This document shows, piece after piece, positions 1 to 12,800 of a stretch of DNA of 64,000 nt. This DNA comes from Hoplostethus atlanticus (lineage: Eukaryota; Chordata; Actinopteri; Trachichthyiformes; Trachichthyidae). The stretch spans positions 1,390,001-1,454,000 of the forward strand of contig JAXDDX010000046.1 in assembly GCA_034670405.1 (NCBI GenBank), in the 5' to 3' direction. The notes beneath the pieces are model-generated. The model was not told where the DNA came from. It saw nothing but the letters and a program-made list of their open reading frames with translations, and ran no database searches. Position numbers and translations under genes: made by a program. Within the stretch, counting starts at the first letter, position 1; each line of letters starts with the position of its first letter.

Positions 1-493
1 ACGTTCAGATCAGGCAGACCAAGTGCCTTGGTCGTGAAGAAAGTAAAAAAAACGTAAAATAAAAAGTCCCAAACCCACAATCGTACATAACATTTTTTTG
101 GTGTCGTCAAGGTAACACGATATGTCGCAAATGCTGTCCCATTCCTATTTATACAATTCCGAGCCCTTGCAGCCTCTCACACTCAAGCGTTTACCAGGTG
201 ATGTCAGTTAAGTCTGTGGGGGTTCAGGCCTTAGGGGGGACATTGGGATTGGGCCCCTGATAGAGTAACAGGTGAAAGGTCGGTGGCAGGAGGAAGGCGC
301 GGAGGAAGTGTGTGACTTTTGTACACCTGGTGTGATGAGAGGAATGGCAGAAAACAACGGTAACTCCAGATTATTAAAAGGTCTTTCTTCTTATGTTAGA
401 TAATGCATTTAACATACTGTATGCTCATGTGTCATCTTGTCAGTGTAGTCCTTTAAAACCCTTGACGATTGAGATATTTCTCTCATGTTCTTT
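1..493. other. 3' flank of FAAH, no gene seen
   Basis: Stretch after the FAAH stop codon on the minus strand. It would hold the 3' UTR. I see no convincing exon, RNA gene or intact repeat; the short open frame at 393-656 is antisense to the last FAAH exon. Confidence 0.5.
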
Positions 494-3400
494 TTATCTC
501 AATTCCTCCTCCTCTTTCACTTTGTTCTGTTTGACCAGTTGTTCCACCTCCCTCATAAAGCGCAGGCACAGCTCATCCTGCCAGGGTAGGGCTACACACT
601 GCACAGCCACAGGCAAGCCCTCAGCTCCCGTCACAGCCTGCACACAAACACAGTAGTCAGTCAGTCAGTAACCACTGCCAGGCTGCTGTCTCCACCTACT
701 AGCCAATCGAGACAATTTTCGTAAGAGATTCAATGTGCAAAACTCTAATTGCAAAGAGCCAAACTGACTTGAAAACATCCACCTTGTATATATATTCAAC
801 CTGTGATGTTCCTTATTCAAAACACAACATGTCTTGTGGCTGCATTGCCTCTTCTACAAAGCATTTCTCCCTTACTTACTGTTGATGTTTTAGGCCACAA
901 ACCTTTTCTCTTCTTAAACTCTGTTGTAGCTGCGCTGAAAGTATCCTTATGTGACGTCACGTCATTTATGTTTGGCCAGTTACCCACAGGAATATGAAAA
1001 GTACACCACCAAACAACAAAATGGGCCCAGGAATGCCTCTGAGAATGAGGTGGTCATTGATGACACTGACCTGAAGCTATCATTAAGACCACCCTAGGGC
1101 TTTGACAGTGGCATGATGTAGCTTGTTTGTTTTAGTTGCTATAAAATGACTGGTATTAGTTCAGTAATTAACTTGCTGCACAGTGTATTTCAGGACAGAA
1201 GTGTTTTTACTCAAATCCAATAAGGAACAAGGCTGATGTTCTGATGTTAGTACATCATGCAAGAGCTTTATCCAATCTCGTTTGACAACTATTTTAATTT
1301 TGCATGCCAAACGTTGCATTTTGCATTAGGCGTTTTGCACTTTGAAACTGTGACAATTGAGTCAAAGAAATTGTAAAAAAAAACTGCAGTTGTGTATCAC
1401 AAATATGGCCTGACATTGATGATGGAGCACCAATACAAAGCTTGGATTGATACATGGACATACACCTGCACTCCAAGGCAACATGAAATGTTCACATTAA
1501 AGACAAAACCCATTACAAATCAGAATATCTGTTGCTCCTTCATATATGACACTTCTTGTGATCTTAAGACAATTTGGTCTTCATCGTGTTGGGTGTGTTT
1601 AACAATTTGACTGGCTTCTTTCTGACCTGTTTGAAGAACTTGTCGAAAATGTCCCCAAAATTGCCATTATAGTGTCTGAGTTCCTCCTCATCCTCTGCGG
1701 TCACTGTGGATACAGATACGACTCCGGCAGGAAAGTTGAGGAGATTGTAGAGCAAGGTGTTGGACACTGAAACTGCAAGGAGAGAAACAGAGGAAGAAGA
1801 AGGGAAATGTTAATCAAACTCTATATTCTGCCTGTGAGGACTCCGTCGTCAAATTCGTTCAATAAATACCCTTTTAACTAAACTACATTTATTTGCAAAA
1901 CATTACGGAGAACACTGGTCCTGAGCCATAGTACATAAAACCTGAATATGACATCTTTAAAAACCGGAGAGAGCAAGGGAGAATGCTTGCTAGTTCCTCG
2001 TACCACTACAGTTAGTATACTGACCAAATCAACTTTTAATGGTGTACTGCACGCCATGATTTAGGGGTATTATCAGAAAGATTGGAACACCTCTTTGACC
2101 AAATTAACTACTTTGCAAAGCACAGTCAGCTGTGCCTCATAGATGATAATCATGCCCATTTGGGTATTACTGCTATATTAATACAGAACCTAGCAGCCTG
2201 CCAGCGTAGAAGTGATTGTAGGCTGGTCCAAGCATAGGGCACAGCAGCACATCCATCCCACAGCTCCTCCACTCTGCTATAGTCTCACAGATGTACTCCT
2301 TTTAAAAAAAGACAACAAAACAAATTATACACACATTATACAGTAAAGTTACTGGTTAACCAGTCCCACCGGAGTTTTTTTCTGATTATTGCGGCCCAAA
2401 ATTGCAGCGGCTTTTATCAAAAATTGCGATGCAATTTGCGATATTTTTCATTTTTAAAGTAGTAGAGTAATCGTCACACATTAATACCTCCTGGGGCCGC
2501 TGGCTGAAAACTAGTTTTACTACACATGAACTCTGTCTAGTGCCTTTCTTTGTCTTTCATTCCTTTTTAATCCTAGTTTTCTTTACATTATTATTATTTT
2601 TTTTTCCCCCTTTAGGCTGCAACTACAGTTTGCCATTGTAGCACCTGTAAAAAGATATTTTTTTTAATACCTGCCCAATCCCTTCAATGTTTTGTTTAAT
2701 AATATACTGTGGCATGTAGTTATTTGGTCAGTTCCAGGTTTATTGCACCTGCCAGTAGGTGGCGGAGTGAGCGGTTTGTAGTTCATTTTACTGGAAGACA
2801 TAGAAGAAGGTGAGTAGGAGTGGTTGGTCTGTGCCGATAGTCGGGGAATGGTGTGTGTCCGGTGCTACCTTATAGCCAACTTGCATGCTTTACAAAATAT
2901 TGCCGCGAAGTAATAAAATTAACGTTTTCTACACCACTAATGCAGTCGCTGTGTAAATGGTGTAACACCATCACATCACTAGTTGACCCGTCACGTTCCC
3001 GTCTCGCTCTAATCTGTCAGGTCTGTCAGTGCTGCCAGTTTGACACAGAGAAAAGGAGAGAGAGGTCCGGAGCGGAGAACACATATCTAACTAGTCACCG
3101 GCCTGTTAGCAGCAAATCAACTTGAACAGTTTATAAAATGATTAGGCTACACCGCGGCGCGGCCCGTCCAACCGGCCCAAAGACCCACCGGGATTCGTCC
3201 CGATTGGCCACTCCGGCATTGTCCTCGTGTGTAACCATATCAAAGGCTTATGATAACAAGAAAGCAAATGGTGCAAATTGCATATTAAATTAAAAAGAAC
3301 AACCTCCCGAACATGTAGGAGTGTTAATGTAACATGTAGGAGTGTTAATGTGGAAGAATTGTGCCAATTTGACCGTTTTATGCGGGAATATTGCGGGGTT

Positions 3401-6400
3401 TTGGCAAAATTGCAAGCTCTTGCAAGTATTGGCAGTTAGGTGAACTTGTGTTAATTCTTGCGATCGCAAGATCGCAACATCCTGGAGGGACTGGTTAACA
3501 GCCCACACAAAGCTGGCTCATGGCAAAAAGGCTTAAGAGTACCTCAATACTGGCATTGTGTTTCCACAGATCTTGAATCGACCTAAAAGCAAGGCAAGGA
3601 GAGGATCAATATTTTCCTGCATTTTTCCCATCATGCCATGTTGAGGTTAGGTAACAAACTGTAGAATTTTCTCACCCAACTCCACCGGTACAACGTAGGG
3701 TTTCAGCAATACGAGGAGACTGGGAAAGAGAAACATAACACACTTTAAGTGTCATCCTAAAAAAACATGTAATTGTTTAGGTAAATGCCCTATGCAAACT
3801 GATCCTGTACTGAGCAAAATATTTGTTTATTTCCATCTTGAGGCAGAATTACATGTTTCCTCAATCTATGCTGTATTTGCGTCTCTTATATATCGCTTTC
3901 ACACACACAAATCCCGGGTTTTATTTTTTTCCTCCTTCCCCACGAATGGACAGAAGCTCTCTGATTTTCTGTTATTCGTTCGCTGTTGAAACGGTCCATT
4001 TGTGAACTGGCTTGCATATCAATGCGCCTCTGATCTTAACCAATGAGGTTCCCGTCCATTGTGTAACCCGGGTCGCCCCGTTCATACCGCAGCATCTCAT
4101 CCGGGTTATTCCCAGGTTGGGAGCAGAGTCGCGGACCCGGGTCTGATAATCCGTGTAGACCAATTCACACAAACGCCTGACCCGGGAATAAACCAGGTCG
4201 TTGTGAAAGGGGTATTACAGAACGAGCCGAGGGAACACTTACCAGGGGCTTGAGGAGGATGCAGAGGAGCTTCTTCACCAGGTGAGGTATTCTGTAAGTG
4301 AAAACCTGTGTGGCGATACAGCGATCCACAGGACCTCCTTTCCTAAAACAGCATCAATGAAAAACATCAATGGTTCCTCTGAAAGAATATGTGAATCCCC
4401 CTGGCAAAGGAACGAGCCATTCAAGGGGATTGTGATGACATCATTCATTTTAATAGGTAGAAAATGGCTAGCTGAGGTCTGACAAATTTTCTAAACATAA
4501 ATGGCATGTTAGCTAATATCACACTGCAGCATTCCAAGCCGGCTACTCTTCTCGGCATAGGTTAACCGATTATGGACTTTTGAATGCCGAGGCGTTTATT
4601 TCTGTATTTTGGAGAGATTGTGGCTAATACAATCAAAGCCTTATAACACTGAATGAAATCTAAGATGTACTCATTTCAAATGTATTTCAATGAGATCTAG
4701 TTGCACACCTCCTGACCTCAACGCACTGAATTAAATTGAGCAAATTAAAAGGAAAAAAATCGTAAGACCGGATACTCCAACACAGTTACATGTCATAAAT
4801 GTTGTAATTTAGTTAATTGTACCCACTCTCCCTCAACCTACCTCTTCTGCTTCTACTTCAGTTAGTGATTGCCTACATTTCCCAGAATACCCTTTGGCCA
4901 TCCCCAGAGAACTGGTGTGAACTTGTGTGAATGTGTGAGCTGTAACCGGAATGTGTGTGTACTCCACCAGAGTAAAGTTAGCTTGGATTGGGGAAGAACA
5001 ATTTACAACCACTTTTTTCAATATCTGAGAAAATATTTTCTTAAGTGTTGAAACTAGTGATTGTAAATTGTTCTTAGTCTTCCAGTAATCAAAAATATAT
5101 TCCTCAATGTGCTTTTACTTTGCAAATTATTGAAGGTGGCACAACAAATATCCAATATGGAGCTAATTTCACTCACCACCACATTTGAAAAACAGAAATG
5201 TACTAAGGATGACACAGTTTAATGGCATTGACTGCAATACTCTTGAGAAAACAGTGAGACAACTCAAGTCATCCACCTGCTGCCTTGATGCTCTACCTAC
5301 AAGCTTTCTTAAAAATGTTTTTGACTGCCTGGCAACAGACATACTGCAAATAGTTAACAGCGCTCTCATATCAGCAAACTTTCCAAAGTCCCTGAAAACT
5401 GCAGTCATTAAACCACTGCTAAAAAAGAGGAGCCTTGATGCTTCTATTATTAGCAACTACAGACCTATATCAAAAATAAAATTATTGAGAAAGTTGTCTC
5501 CAACAACTTAATATTTTCTTAGTCTCAACTGGCTGCTATGACAACTTTCAATCAGGATTCCGACCCCTACACAGCACTGAAACTGCTCGTTAACGTTTTT
5601 AATGACATTCATCTCAACACCGACTCGGGCAAAATTTCAGTCATTGTCCTATTGGATCTTAGTGCTGCATATGATACTGTAGATCATACTATACTTCTTG
5701 ACAGGTTAGAAAACTGGGTTGGACTTTCCAGCTTAAATTGGTTCAAGTCATATCTTCAAGGCAGGAACTATTTTGTTTCCATTGGCAACTATGAATCTGA
5801 GCTAACCAACATTACTTGTGGTATCCCCCAAGGTTCAATCCTGGGGCCTTGTCTATTCAAAGTCTACATGCTCCCGCTAGGCCAAACTATGCAAAATAAC
5901 AGTATTGCCTATCACTGCTATGCGGACGACACCCAAATCTATATAGCCCTATCTCCAAATGACTATCGTCCCATAGACTTACTGTGCCAATGCATTAAGA
6001 AAGTCAATGACTGGATGTGCCAGAGCTTCCTTCAGCTAAATAAAGACAAGACTGAGATAATGGTCTTTGGTGCCAAAGAAGAAAGGCTGAAAGTTAGTAC
6101 ATAACATCCCTGTCTTTAAAAACCAAAGACCAAGCCAGAAATCTTGGCATTGTCTCAATTTTAACAGCCACATCAAGTTTGTAACAAAATCAGCCTATCA
6201 TCTTAAAAACGTAGCAAGGCTCAGAGGACTCATGTCACAACAAGACCTAGAAAAAGACTCATTCACGCCTTTATTACCAGTAGGCTAGACTACTGTAATG
6301 GTCTTCTTTCAGGTCTCCCTAAAAAGGCACTCAGACAGCTACAGCTCATTCAGAACGCTGCTGCTAGACTACTAACAAAGACGAAAAAGTTTACCACATC

Positions 6401-9400
6401 ACGCCAATGCTCAGATCCCTGCATTGGCTTCCAGTGTGTCAGAGAATTGACTTTAAAATATTGTTACTCGTCTACAAGTCACTAAATGGTCTAGGCCCAA
6501 AATACATCGCTGACATGCTAACCCAATATGAACCCTCCAGACCCCTCAGGTCAACTGGGACAGGTCTGCTAACTGTTCCGAGAGTCGAAACCAATCAGCA
6601 TTTAGTTACTATGCAACAAATAGGTGGAACAAACTTCCAGAACAACTGAGACTTGCTCCCATAACTACTTTTAAGTCCAGACTAATAAAACCTTTCTGTT
6701 CACCACCGCTTTCTGCTGAACTGTAAACTTACAGTAAGACTTTTTGTTTTGCACGGTGATTTCATTTTTATTTTTTAAATGTCATTGTTTTAAATGTCTT
6801 TTAATGCCTCACGTAAAGCACTTTGAACTGCCTTATGTATGAGAGGTGCTATACAGATAAACTTGCCTTGCCTTGATTTCTCACAATTGTGCAACATGGA
6901 AAGTGGAATATTCTTTTGTTCAAAGGGAACTCACAGGTTGCTGAGCAGAGTGGCAGCTCCGTCTCCTAGGATAGTATTTGGACCCAGGTTAAACATGGCA
7001 TGTTCGATCCTAGGGGGAGAGTATGGCACCAACTACATACACAGATGACACAGAGAAAGAAAGATTACAACGAATCACAAGCCTGGATTAAAAGCTCATG
7101 GGGACTGGTACTCATGTGGGTGTGGAACATATAGTATGTACTAGTGTATGTATGTGTGGATCTTACAGTGTGTCCTGCTCTCTCTAACAGAGCTTTGACC
7201 TCCCTGAAGGCTCGTGCCATGCTTGGAGATGGTTGCAGGAGGCCATCGTTCTCGTAGTAACCGATCCTCAGAGGCCTGGAGCTCTGGTACACCTAAAGAC
7301 ACAACAACAATAACCTTAAATATGACCTAGGGAGGCATATTTAAGTGGAAATACACCCTGAAAATGATAATATATATAACCAACCAAGAGTTGTAAATAA
7401 GAGGTACATTTTTCATCAAAGGACAAAAACTGGAGTAACTATAATGACAATAAGTCATAGACTGAATTTGTGCACTCATAGATTCTTGAGCATTAAAGCC
7501 CCCTGCTGTCACTGTGTCCACAAATGTTCACAAAACTACTCCAACCCTAGGAATAACATGAATTCTGTTTTAAGATGGATTTTTCTCCTATATGAATATT
7601 AAAATGTATTATATTTATATATATTTATATATATATCGTATTCTGTAAACATCTTATTTGTCATTATTGATTGTTCATAAATTCAATTGTAGCCAACAGC
7701 TAACGAGGCATGTGAAGTCCTTTGAGGCTTGTTTGTGATAAAAGGGCAATATACACTCACCGGCCCCCCAAAAAAGGTTTTGTTTTACTGTGTACTTATG
7801 TAAGGTGGAATGGCAATAAAGTTAAATATTGAGCTATGATATGAATCTTGGGATATAAGATAAGATAAGATAATTTATTGATCCCCGGGGGGAAATTCTC
7901 AGGTTGCAGCAGCATAACAGTATCACAAGAATCGACAAAATACAAAAAGGTAAGGTACAAAATACAAAAAACAAAGGCCAAAAAACGAAATACTAAAAAA
8001 CGACTTCTAAATATGCAGAGCGAATAAATGGATGTATACAGAGTTAAAGAATAGTAATGGGTGAATGAATGTAAATATCATACACACCTGCAAGTTAAAT
8101 GGCATGGGTGGAACAGTTGGGTCCAGGGTAAACATGTGATCACAGAGTAGAGCCTGCATACACAGAGCCAGGCTGTCCACATCCCTGGCCATGGGCCCAG
8201 CAGCTGACAGCACTGAGGTAATAAGAGAAAATCAAATCTGTTAGACCGTGGTCATGTGGTTTTCCTATGCAATGATTAGATGAGTCATGTGTCCATATAC
8301 GATTGGGTCAAGTTCATTTATCCTCACCTGACCTTTGTCCTTTACAGGAAGAACTTACACCTTGTAAACTGAGTGAGACACAAAGTAAAACAATTAATTT
8401 GTAACCAAAGAAAAGGTAAAGGTCTAGTAAATACCCTGTGATGTTATCATGTGTCTTTTATCTTGATTTTATAGTAAGTATTATAACTGTAAAGTAATGA
8501 TAAGCCATGAGACTGACTGGAGTGGAAACACCTACCTCAGCCTACCCGATGTGGGCTTGAACCCACAGATCCCACAGAAGGAGGCGGGAATACGGATACT
8601 GCCCCCGACATCAGAGCCCATGCCTAGTAGAGAACCTCCCCCCCCGATGAGAGCCCCCTCCCCGCCGGACGAACCTCCGGGGGTCTTCTCAAGGTTGTGG
8701 GGGTTCAGAGTCTGCCCATAGATGGGGTTGCCGCAGTCATAACTGAATGAAGAGAGAGGGGAGGGGAGAAACAATGAGCATCATGGCCTTTGCTCAAGAC
8801 AGCACACTGTTGCAGTCACTGAAAAAACAAATAAAATCATCACACATTGCCACTCATGTTCTATTTAAAAACTTTGCTGACTCGTCGACCTGCAACAAAC
8901 GTGTCATAACAATATGATCATCTGATGAAACAGCTGAGAAATGAATTACCTTAATAGGCCTTGGGGCACATTGGTGCTCACAAAGGGAATTGCACCTTGT
9001 TTCTTAAGCACTTCAACAAAGACACTATCCTTTCGGGCGGGCTGGTCCAACTTCCAGATCAAGCCGCATGAAGAGTCATGATCCTATAAGCACACAAAAA
9101 AGGCATAATATAAGCAAACATAAAACATTATAACGCACATTAAGACACATTTTAATGCAAAAACAGTGTTGCTGTCATGCTCCAATAATAATGGTAATAC
9201 ATAACAAGAAATTACCTTGTATCCAAAGTTTTCTTTGATGCTGACAGGGACCCCATATAAGAGACCTTCCTTCCTGGAGCCAATAGTTTTCAGCTGGTCA
9301 AAACTCTCTAGCAAAATTTCTGTGCAGCAGTTAAGTCTTTTGTTTACATCTAAGGTCTGTGGGGAAATCAACACGGATAGGTTCACATTTGCACTTTGTT

Positions 9401-11732
9401 GTGATGAAGAAGACATTTAAGAGGACAGCAGAATCTAGAAGAACACCTACAATTAAGTGGACAACTACTTAGAAAGAGTTGGCACTATGTGGTAAAGAGA
9501 TACTTTTTTCAAGGGGCCAGGGTGTCTGGTAAGCCATCTAGTTTACAGCCATTAAAACCCTTCAAACAATGATTTGCAGAAGCCAGGTATAGTTTCGGTC
9601 AAAGATCGTAACCAGAAAGTGGGTTTCGTAAAAGCAATTTCCAATGCATGCACTAAACAATGTTGAGAAGTCAGTGAAGGGTATGTTTAATGTTTGGGGG
9701 GTAGCCTATAGTGCTATAGTACTGCCCAAATATTTGTCTGCACTGAAATAGCTGTGTTATGTTTGAGAGTGACCGTTGACCTTTTCCATGTAGGAGTAAA
9801 ACACATCCTCAGGGTTCAGCGAGCCTTCCTTCAGTTGCTTTGTCAACTCAGATAGAGGAAGTGAAAGGATGAGAGAAGTATCCATCCTCGGATGCTAGGA
9901 AACAAGTGAAGAGTTTGGTCAAGCGAGTAAGTTGACAGAGCTAAGATAAAGCAAAACTTGCCAGAAATCTACTAGAAATCCATCCAAGTCAAATTTACTT
10001 AGATATGGATCTCTGTCCTAACAACTTTGTGTTTCTGCCTGTTTCCTGTGCTCTACATGTGTTTATCTTACAAACTAAAATTACTGTTTATTTTATTTCC
10101 ATAGATAATGGAGCAGCTGAGGCTGAGGACACAATGCTATCATCTGCACTGATGGAAGATGCTGCTGGTAGGTGTTAAGACAGTTTACATCACAAAGGCG
10201 TTTGTACATGAAAGTAGAAATCATTTTTTTCCTAGCAAGATGAGAAATTATGTCTGCAGTGAGGAGAGGTGCAGCAGTGGAGTCACTGCACTGCTGCTTG
10301 CCGCCTCCCCAAATGCTCCACGTGTCATGTGGATTTGCAAAGAGCCTCGACTAAACGCTGCCGTTATAGTGACTGAAAGCTACACCACTTGCCATTTACA
10401 AATCAAATAATATAGTAGAGTTTAATGTTATATTTATGGATTATATAGCACATGTGTAGGTGAGCAGTGCTCCATGGATGGTTGCAGAAGCTTTCATTGA
10501 TGACAAAGAACAAAACTAGCTCTCCCACTCTAGAGAGTTTTGTCCTGCAATAGCTTTTAAAACTAAATGGGCATATCAAACTTTCAAAATACCTCTATTT
10601 TTTTTGGTTTGTTTCTGTTTACACAGAGGGCCCGCTAAGATATTTTTGCTTGGGGCCCCCATAAACCTTGGGCCGGCTACCCACAGTTTCCTTCTCTATT
10701 GTGCTGTAGTTATGCTGAGAAGGAAAAATAACAAAAATAACAGACTGGGTGGTCAATATCAGCAGAATCTTATTGTAACAGCACAACTCCTGTACCACTT
10801 GCATCTATCTCAAGCTAAATGGTAAATGTTGCTTTACCACCATCAGCCTGATAGTGCAGCAGCACTACGGAGAAGGTTCTTAACAGACTGGAATGCGTAT
10901 TGACCTTCAGGGCTAAGGAGGTCAGTTAAGGGAGACAGTCATAACAGTCATGGCTAGTAAACAACAACAAGGTAGTTTGGTGTGTTTGGGTCATGTGACT
11001 TGGACGCTATTGAAAGAAACCCCATTATTTACCATTAAAATATTCATATAAAATATATATATTTTGTTAGGGGAAAATGATGTGGGCATTGCTAGTAAAC
11101 ATAACCATGGTAGTTTGGTGTCTTCAACAAATAAAATAAGAACTTATTGAGACAAGCATTAGGTGTGCACGATGTAGGTCTACCATTGTAACACAATGAC
11201 ATGTTTTTGTGTTTTTTGATCATATGGTTGAGAAGCTATTGAATTTTAACTTCATGTACATCTATGCAATTATCTTATTGACGGTCCCTAACAAGGAGCT
11301 CGTTAGAGGAGACATCCGGTAAGCTCCCTGATGCTGAGTATTTCAGGGTGGAAAGTGTGATAGCCGCTGCTGAAAAGTTTTGAAAAACTGGTAACCAACA
11401 CATCACCGACAGGGATCTAATCAGTGGCATCAACGGGTTTGGTTAGAGACCCTGCAGACTCTCGGCCCTCCATGACACTTCTGCTTTAGGGTTTACATCG
11501 GACTAACAGTGCAAAGTAATCTTACCGACTCCTTGTACTGGTGGACCGCTTTCTCTGCCCGCAGCAGGCTCTCAGCCCTTCGGTTTCTTGCTTTCAAGAC
11601 TTTGTTTTTCGCTTGCAGCCGGCTGAAACTCTTGACCAGTAGGAGCAGCGCTCCCACCCCGCACGCCGTAGCCGTCAGTATCGTTGTCCAGGTCAGCTCC
11701 GCTCCCAACACATGCAGCTTCGCGTTTTCCAT
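494..11732 (-). CDS. faah: Fatty acid amide hydrolase (FAAH), 15 coding exons
   Basis: Membrane-bound serine hydrolase of the amidase-signature family; it cleaves anandamide and other fatty acid amides. Exons, transcription order: 11732-11526, 9894-9781, 9356-9216, 9083-8950, 8742-8536, 8368-8328, 8212-8088, 7292-7167, 7032-6935, 4342-4243, 3719-3676, 3582-3543, 2298-2190, 1772-1627, 637-494. They sum to 1776 nt (591 codons plus stop) and all phases agree; human FAAH has 579 residues. The first exon holds an N-terminal membrane anchor. The Ser-Ser-Lys triad is visible: Lys in [13 protein letters not shown], Ser in [12 protein letters not shown] and Ser in [11 protein letters not shown]. The sixth exon is only 41 nt. 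The 9356, 8742, 8212, 7292, 7032, 4342 and 637 exons match human FAAH in order. Donors at 9781 (GTCAAC), 2190 (GTTCTG) and 1627 (GTCAGA) are weak consensus and are set by phase. FAAH2 is less likely given the N-terminal anchor and the overall match. Confidence 0.93.
2361..3493. mobile_element. hAT-like DNA element relic in FAAH intron 12
   Basis: The region begins CAGTCCCACCGGA and ends TCCTGGAGGGACTG, so the ends are inverted copies of the CAGTCCCtCCaGGA type seen in hAT elements. Both sides carry GTTAAC (left GGTTAACc, right gGTTAACAG). There is no transposase frame, so it is non-autonomous. Internal runs such as TTGCGATCGCAAG are near the right end. Confidence 0.6.
3893..4215. mobile_element. 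Possible MITE in FAAH intron 10
   Basis: CTTTCACACA and CCCGGGT near the left edge mirror CCCGGG and TGTGAAAG near the right edge, with a GC-rich interior containing several CCCGGGT copies. This looks like a short terminal-inverted-repeat element. No transposase and no clear target duplication were found. Confidence 0.35.
5160..6871 (+). mobile_element. L2-like LINE, 5'-truncated and frameshifted, in FAAH intron 9
   Basis: Non-LTR retrotransposon of the CR1/L2 group, antisense to FAAH. Frames at 5185-5511, 5538-6104 and 6407-6649 together cover reverse-transcriptase blocks: [18 protein letters not shown], then [23 protein letters not shown] and the catalytic [10 protein letters not shown], then the conserved tail [16 protein letters not shown]. 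The catalytic YADD is intact but frameshifts or stops break the polyprotein near 5500 and after 6100. The endonuclease part is missing. It ends near CTTGCCTTGCCTTG. Confidence 0.85.
7604..7636. repeat. AT-rich simple repeat
   Basis: Run of TATATTTATATATATTTATATATATAT in FAAH intron 7, upstream of the retroelement tail. No other function is evident. Confidence 0.7.
7854..8000. mobile_element. Retroelement 3' tail (GATAA / TTTATTGATCCCC type)
   Basis: AAGATAAGATAAGATAA followed by TTTATTGATCCCCGGGGGG is a common fish retroelement end; a second copy of the motif occurs at 17829-17870. Only the tail is present. Family assignment (RTE/Rex type) is uncertain. Confidence 0.45.
8328..8368 (-). other. 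faah: 41-nt microexon of FAAH
   Basis: Sixth coding exon, bounded by acceptor CTCACTCAG and donor GTGAGG. It encodes [13 protein letters not shown], which lines up with the human stretch between the GGSIRFP serine and VGPMARD. Its length (2 mod 3) is exactly what is needed to join the neighbouring exons in frame, which supports it although it is short and weakly conserved. Confidence 0.8.
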
Positions 11733-12800
11733 GATGAGTCTTAAGGACGGAGGCTTAGCCGAGGTGAGCTAACAACAGACTGATCCTGAACCACCTTGCT
11801 CGACCTGTTAAATAGCATAGATGGGCGGAGGAAACGTGCTGCATGAATACAGCTCGACAGCGGACTCGGGTTTCCGTTGAGACAGTAATTCAGGATCGGT
11901 AGAGGGCGCTAGTGCTGTTTGTTCTTGTGATGGACCTATCGGACCTATCTTTGCTGTGCCTTAATTTAGTTGCCATGCAACCTGGTGGCCATAATAATCA
12001 TCGAACCAACAGGTGCGCCCAACACACACACGAAGGGTTTATCATGCGTCAACATTCACTTGAAGTTTGTTTTCTCCCACGTGTTTCCAACCCAAGATCT
12101 CTATCTCTCTCGTGTGTGTGCATTTGGCACAGGGAGATCACATTACACTGGTGGTTTTATTCTCATAATCATTCACAGGCTACCACAAGGTTAAAAGGTT
12201 AAAAGAGAAATGTAGTTTTGCTTTAAGCACACTTCCCATATAGAAGGCAATAAAATGTAAAAAAAAAAAAAAAACCATTCTGTCATCTACTGGTGTACCA
12301 CTGCTTCCTCCTGTTTCTGCTAATGGTAAAGTACGTGGCCTTCATTGTGCCTCTTCTTATGCACCTATTCTTCAGTGTATTCAGGAATGGAAAGGGACAA
12401 CTGGTGACTCTGCTTGATGCATTTGTTCCTTTTAATTTGTCCATTGTAAAACTTAATTTCATCCTTTCCAGTACTTGCAATCAATAAACATGGGTTTTAT
12501 ATGAAAATCCAATCATGTTTAAATCAATTGTGTAATAATTACATATACTGTTTTTTATAGGTAGAGAAATAAGCACACGTTACAAGGTTATAGTAGTTTT
12601 GAAACCATCCAATTTAATGAAATGCTGACAAAACAATCTTGTTTCAATACTTAAGTTACAATTTCTTCACATGAACAGATACAGTGTGTACTTTAAATTA
12701 CAACATACAGCAGATCCACATGTGGATCTTGTTAAAACCATGTTCTCAATTCTGTACTTGAAGAATGTCATTGGCCAGTAAGCAACAATCTGGAAGGACT
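11733..12800. other. FAAH upstream / UQCRH downstream interval, no gene
   Basis: About 1.07 kb between the FAAH start codon and the UQCRH stop codon, both on the minus strand. It must hold the FAAH promoter and the UQCRH 3' UTR. I see no TATA box near 11740-11900, a poly(A) run at 12258-12274 and no protein-like open frame. Confidence 0.5.

Noticed and set aside
8497-8721. Proline-rich plus-strand frame ([15 protein letters not shown])
   Set aside because: It is the antisense of the glycine-rich amidase-signature exon of FAAH.
11912-12202. Overlapping 96- and 74-codon frames between FAAH and UQCRH
   Set aside because: No domain, overlapping alternative frames and no splice context; probably chance.
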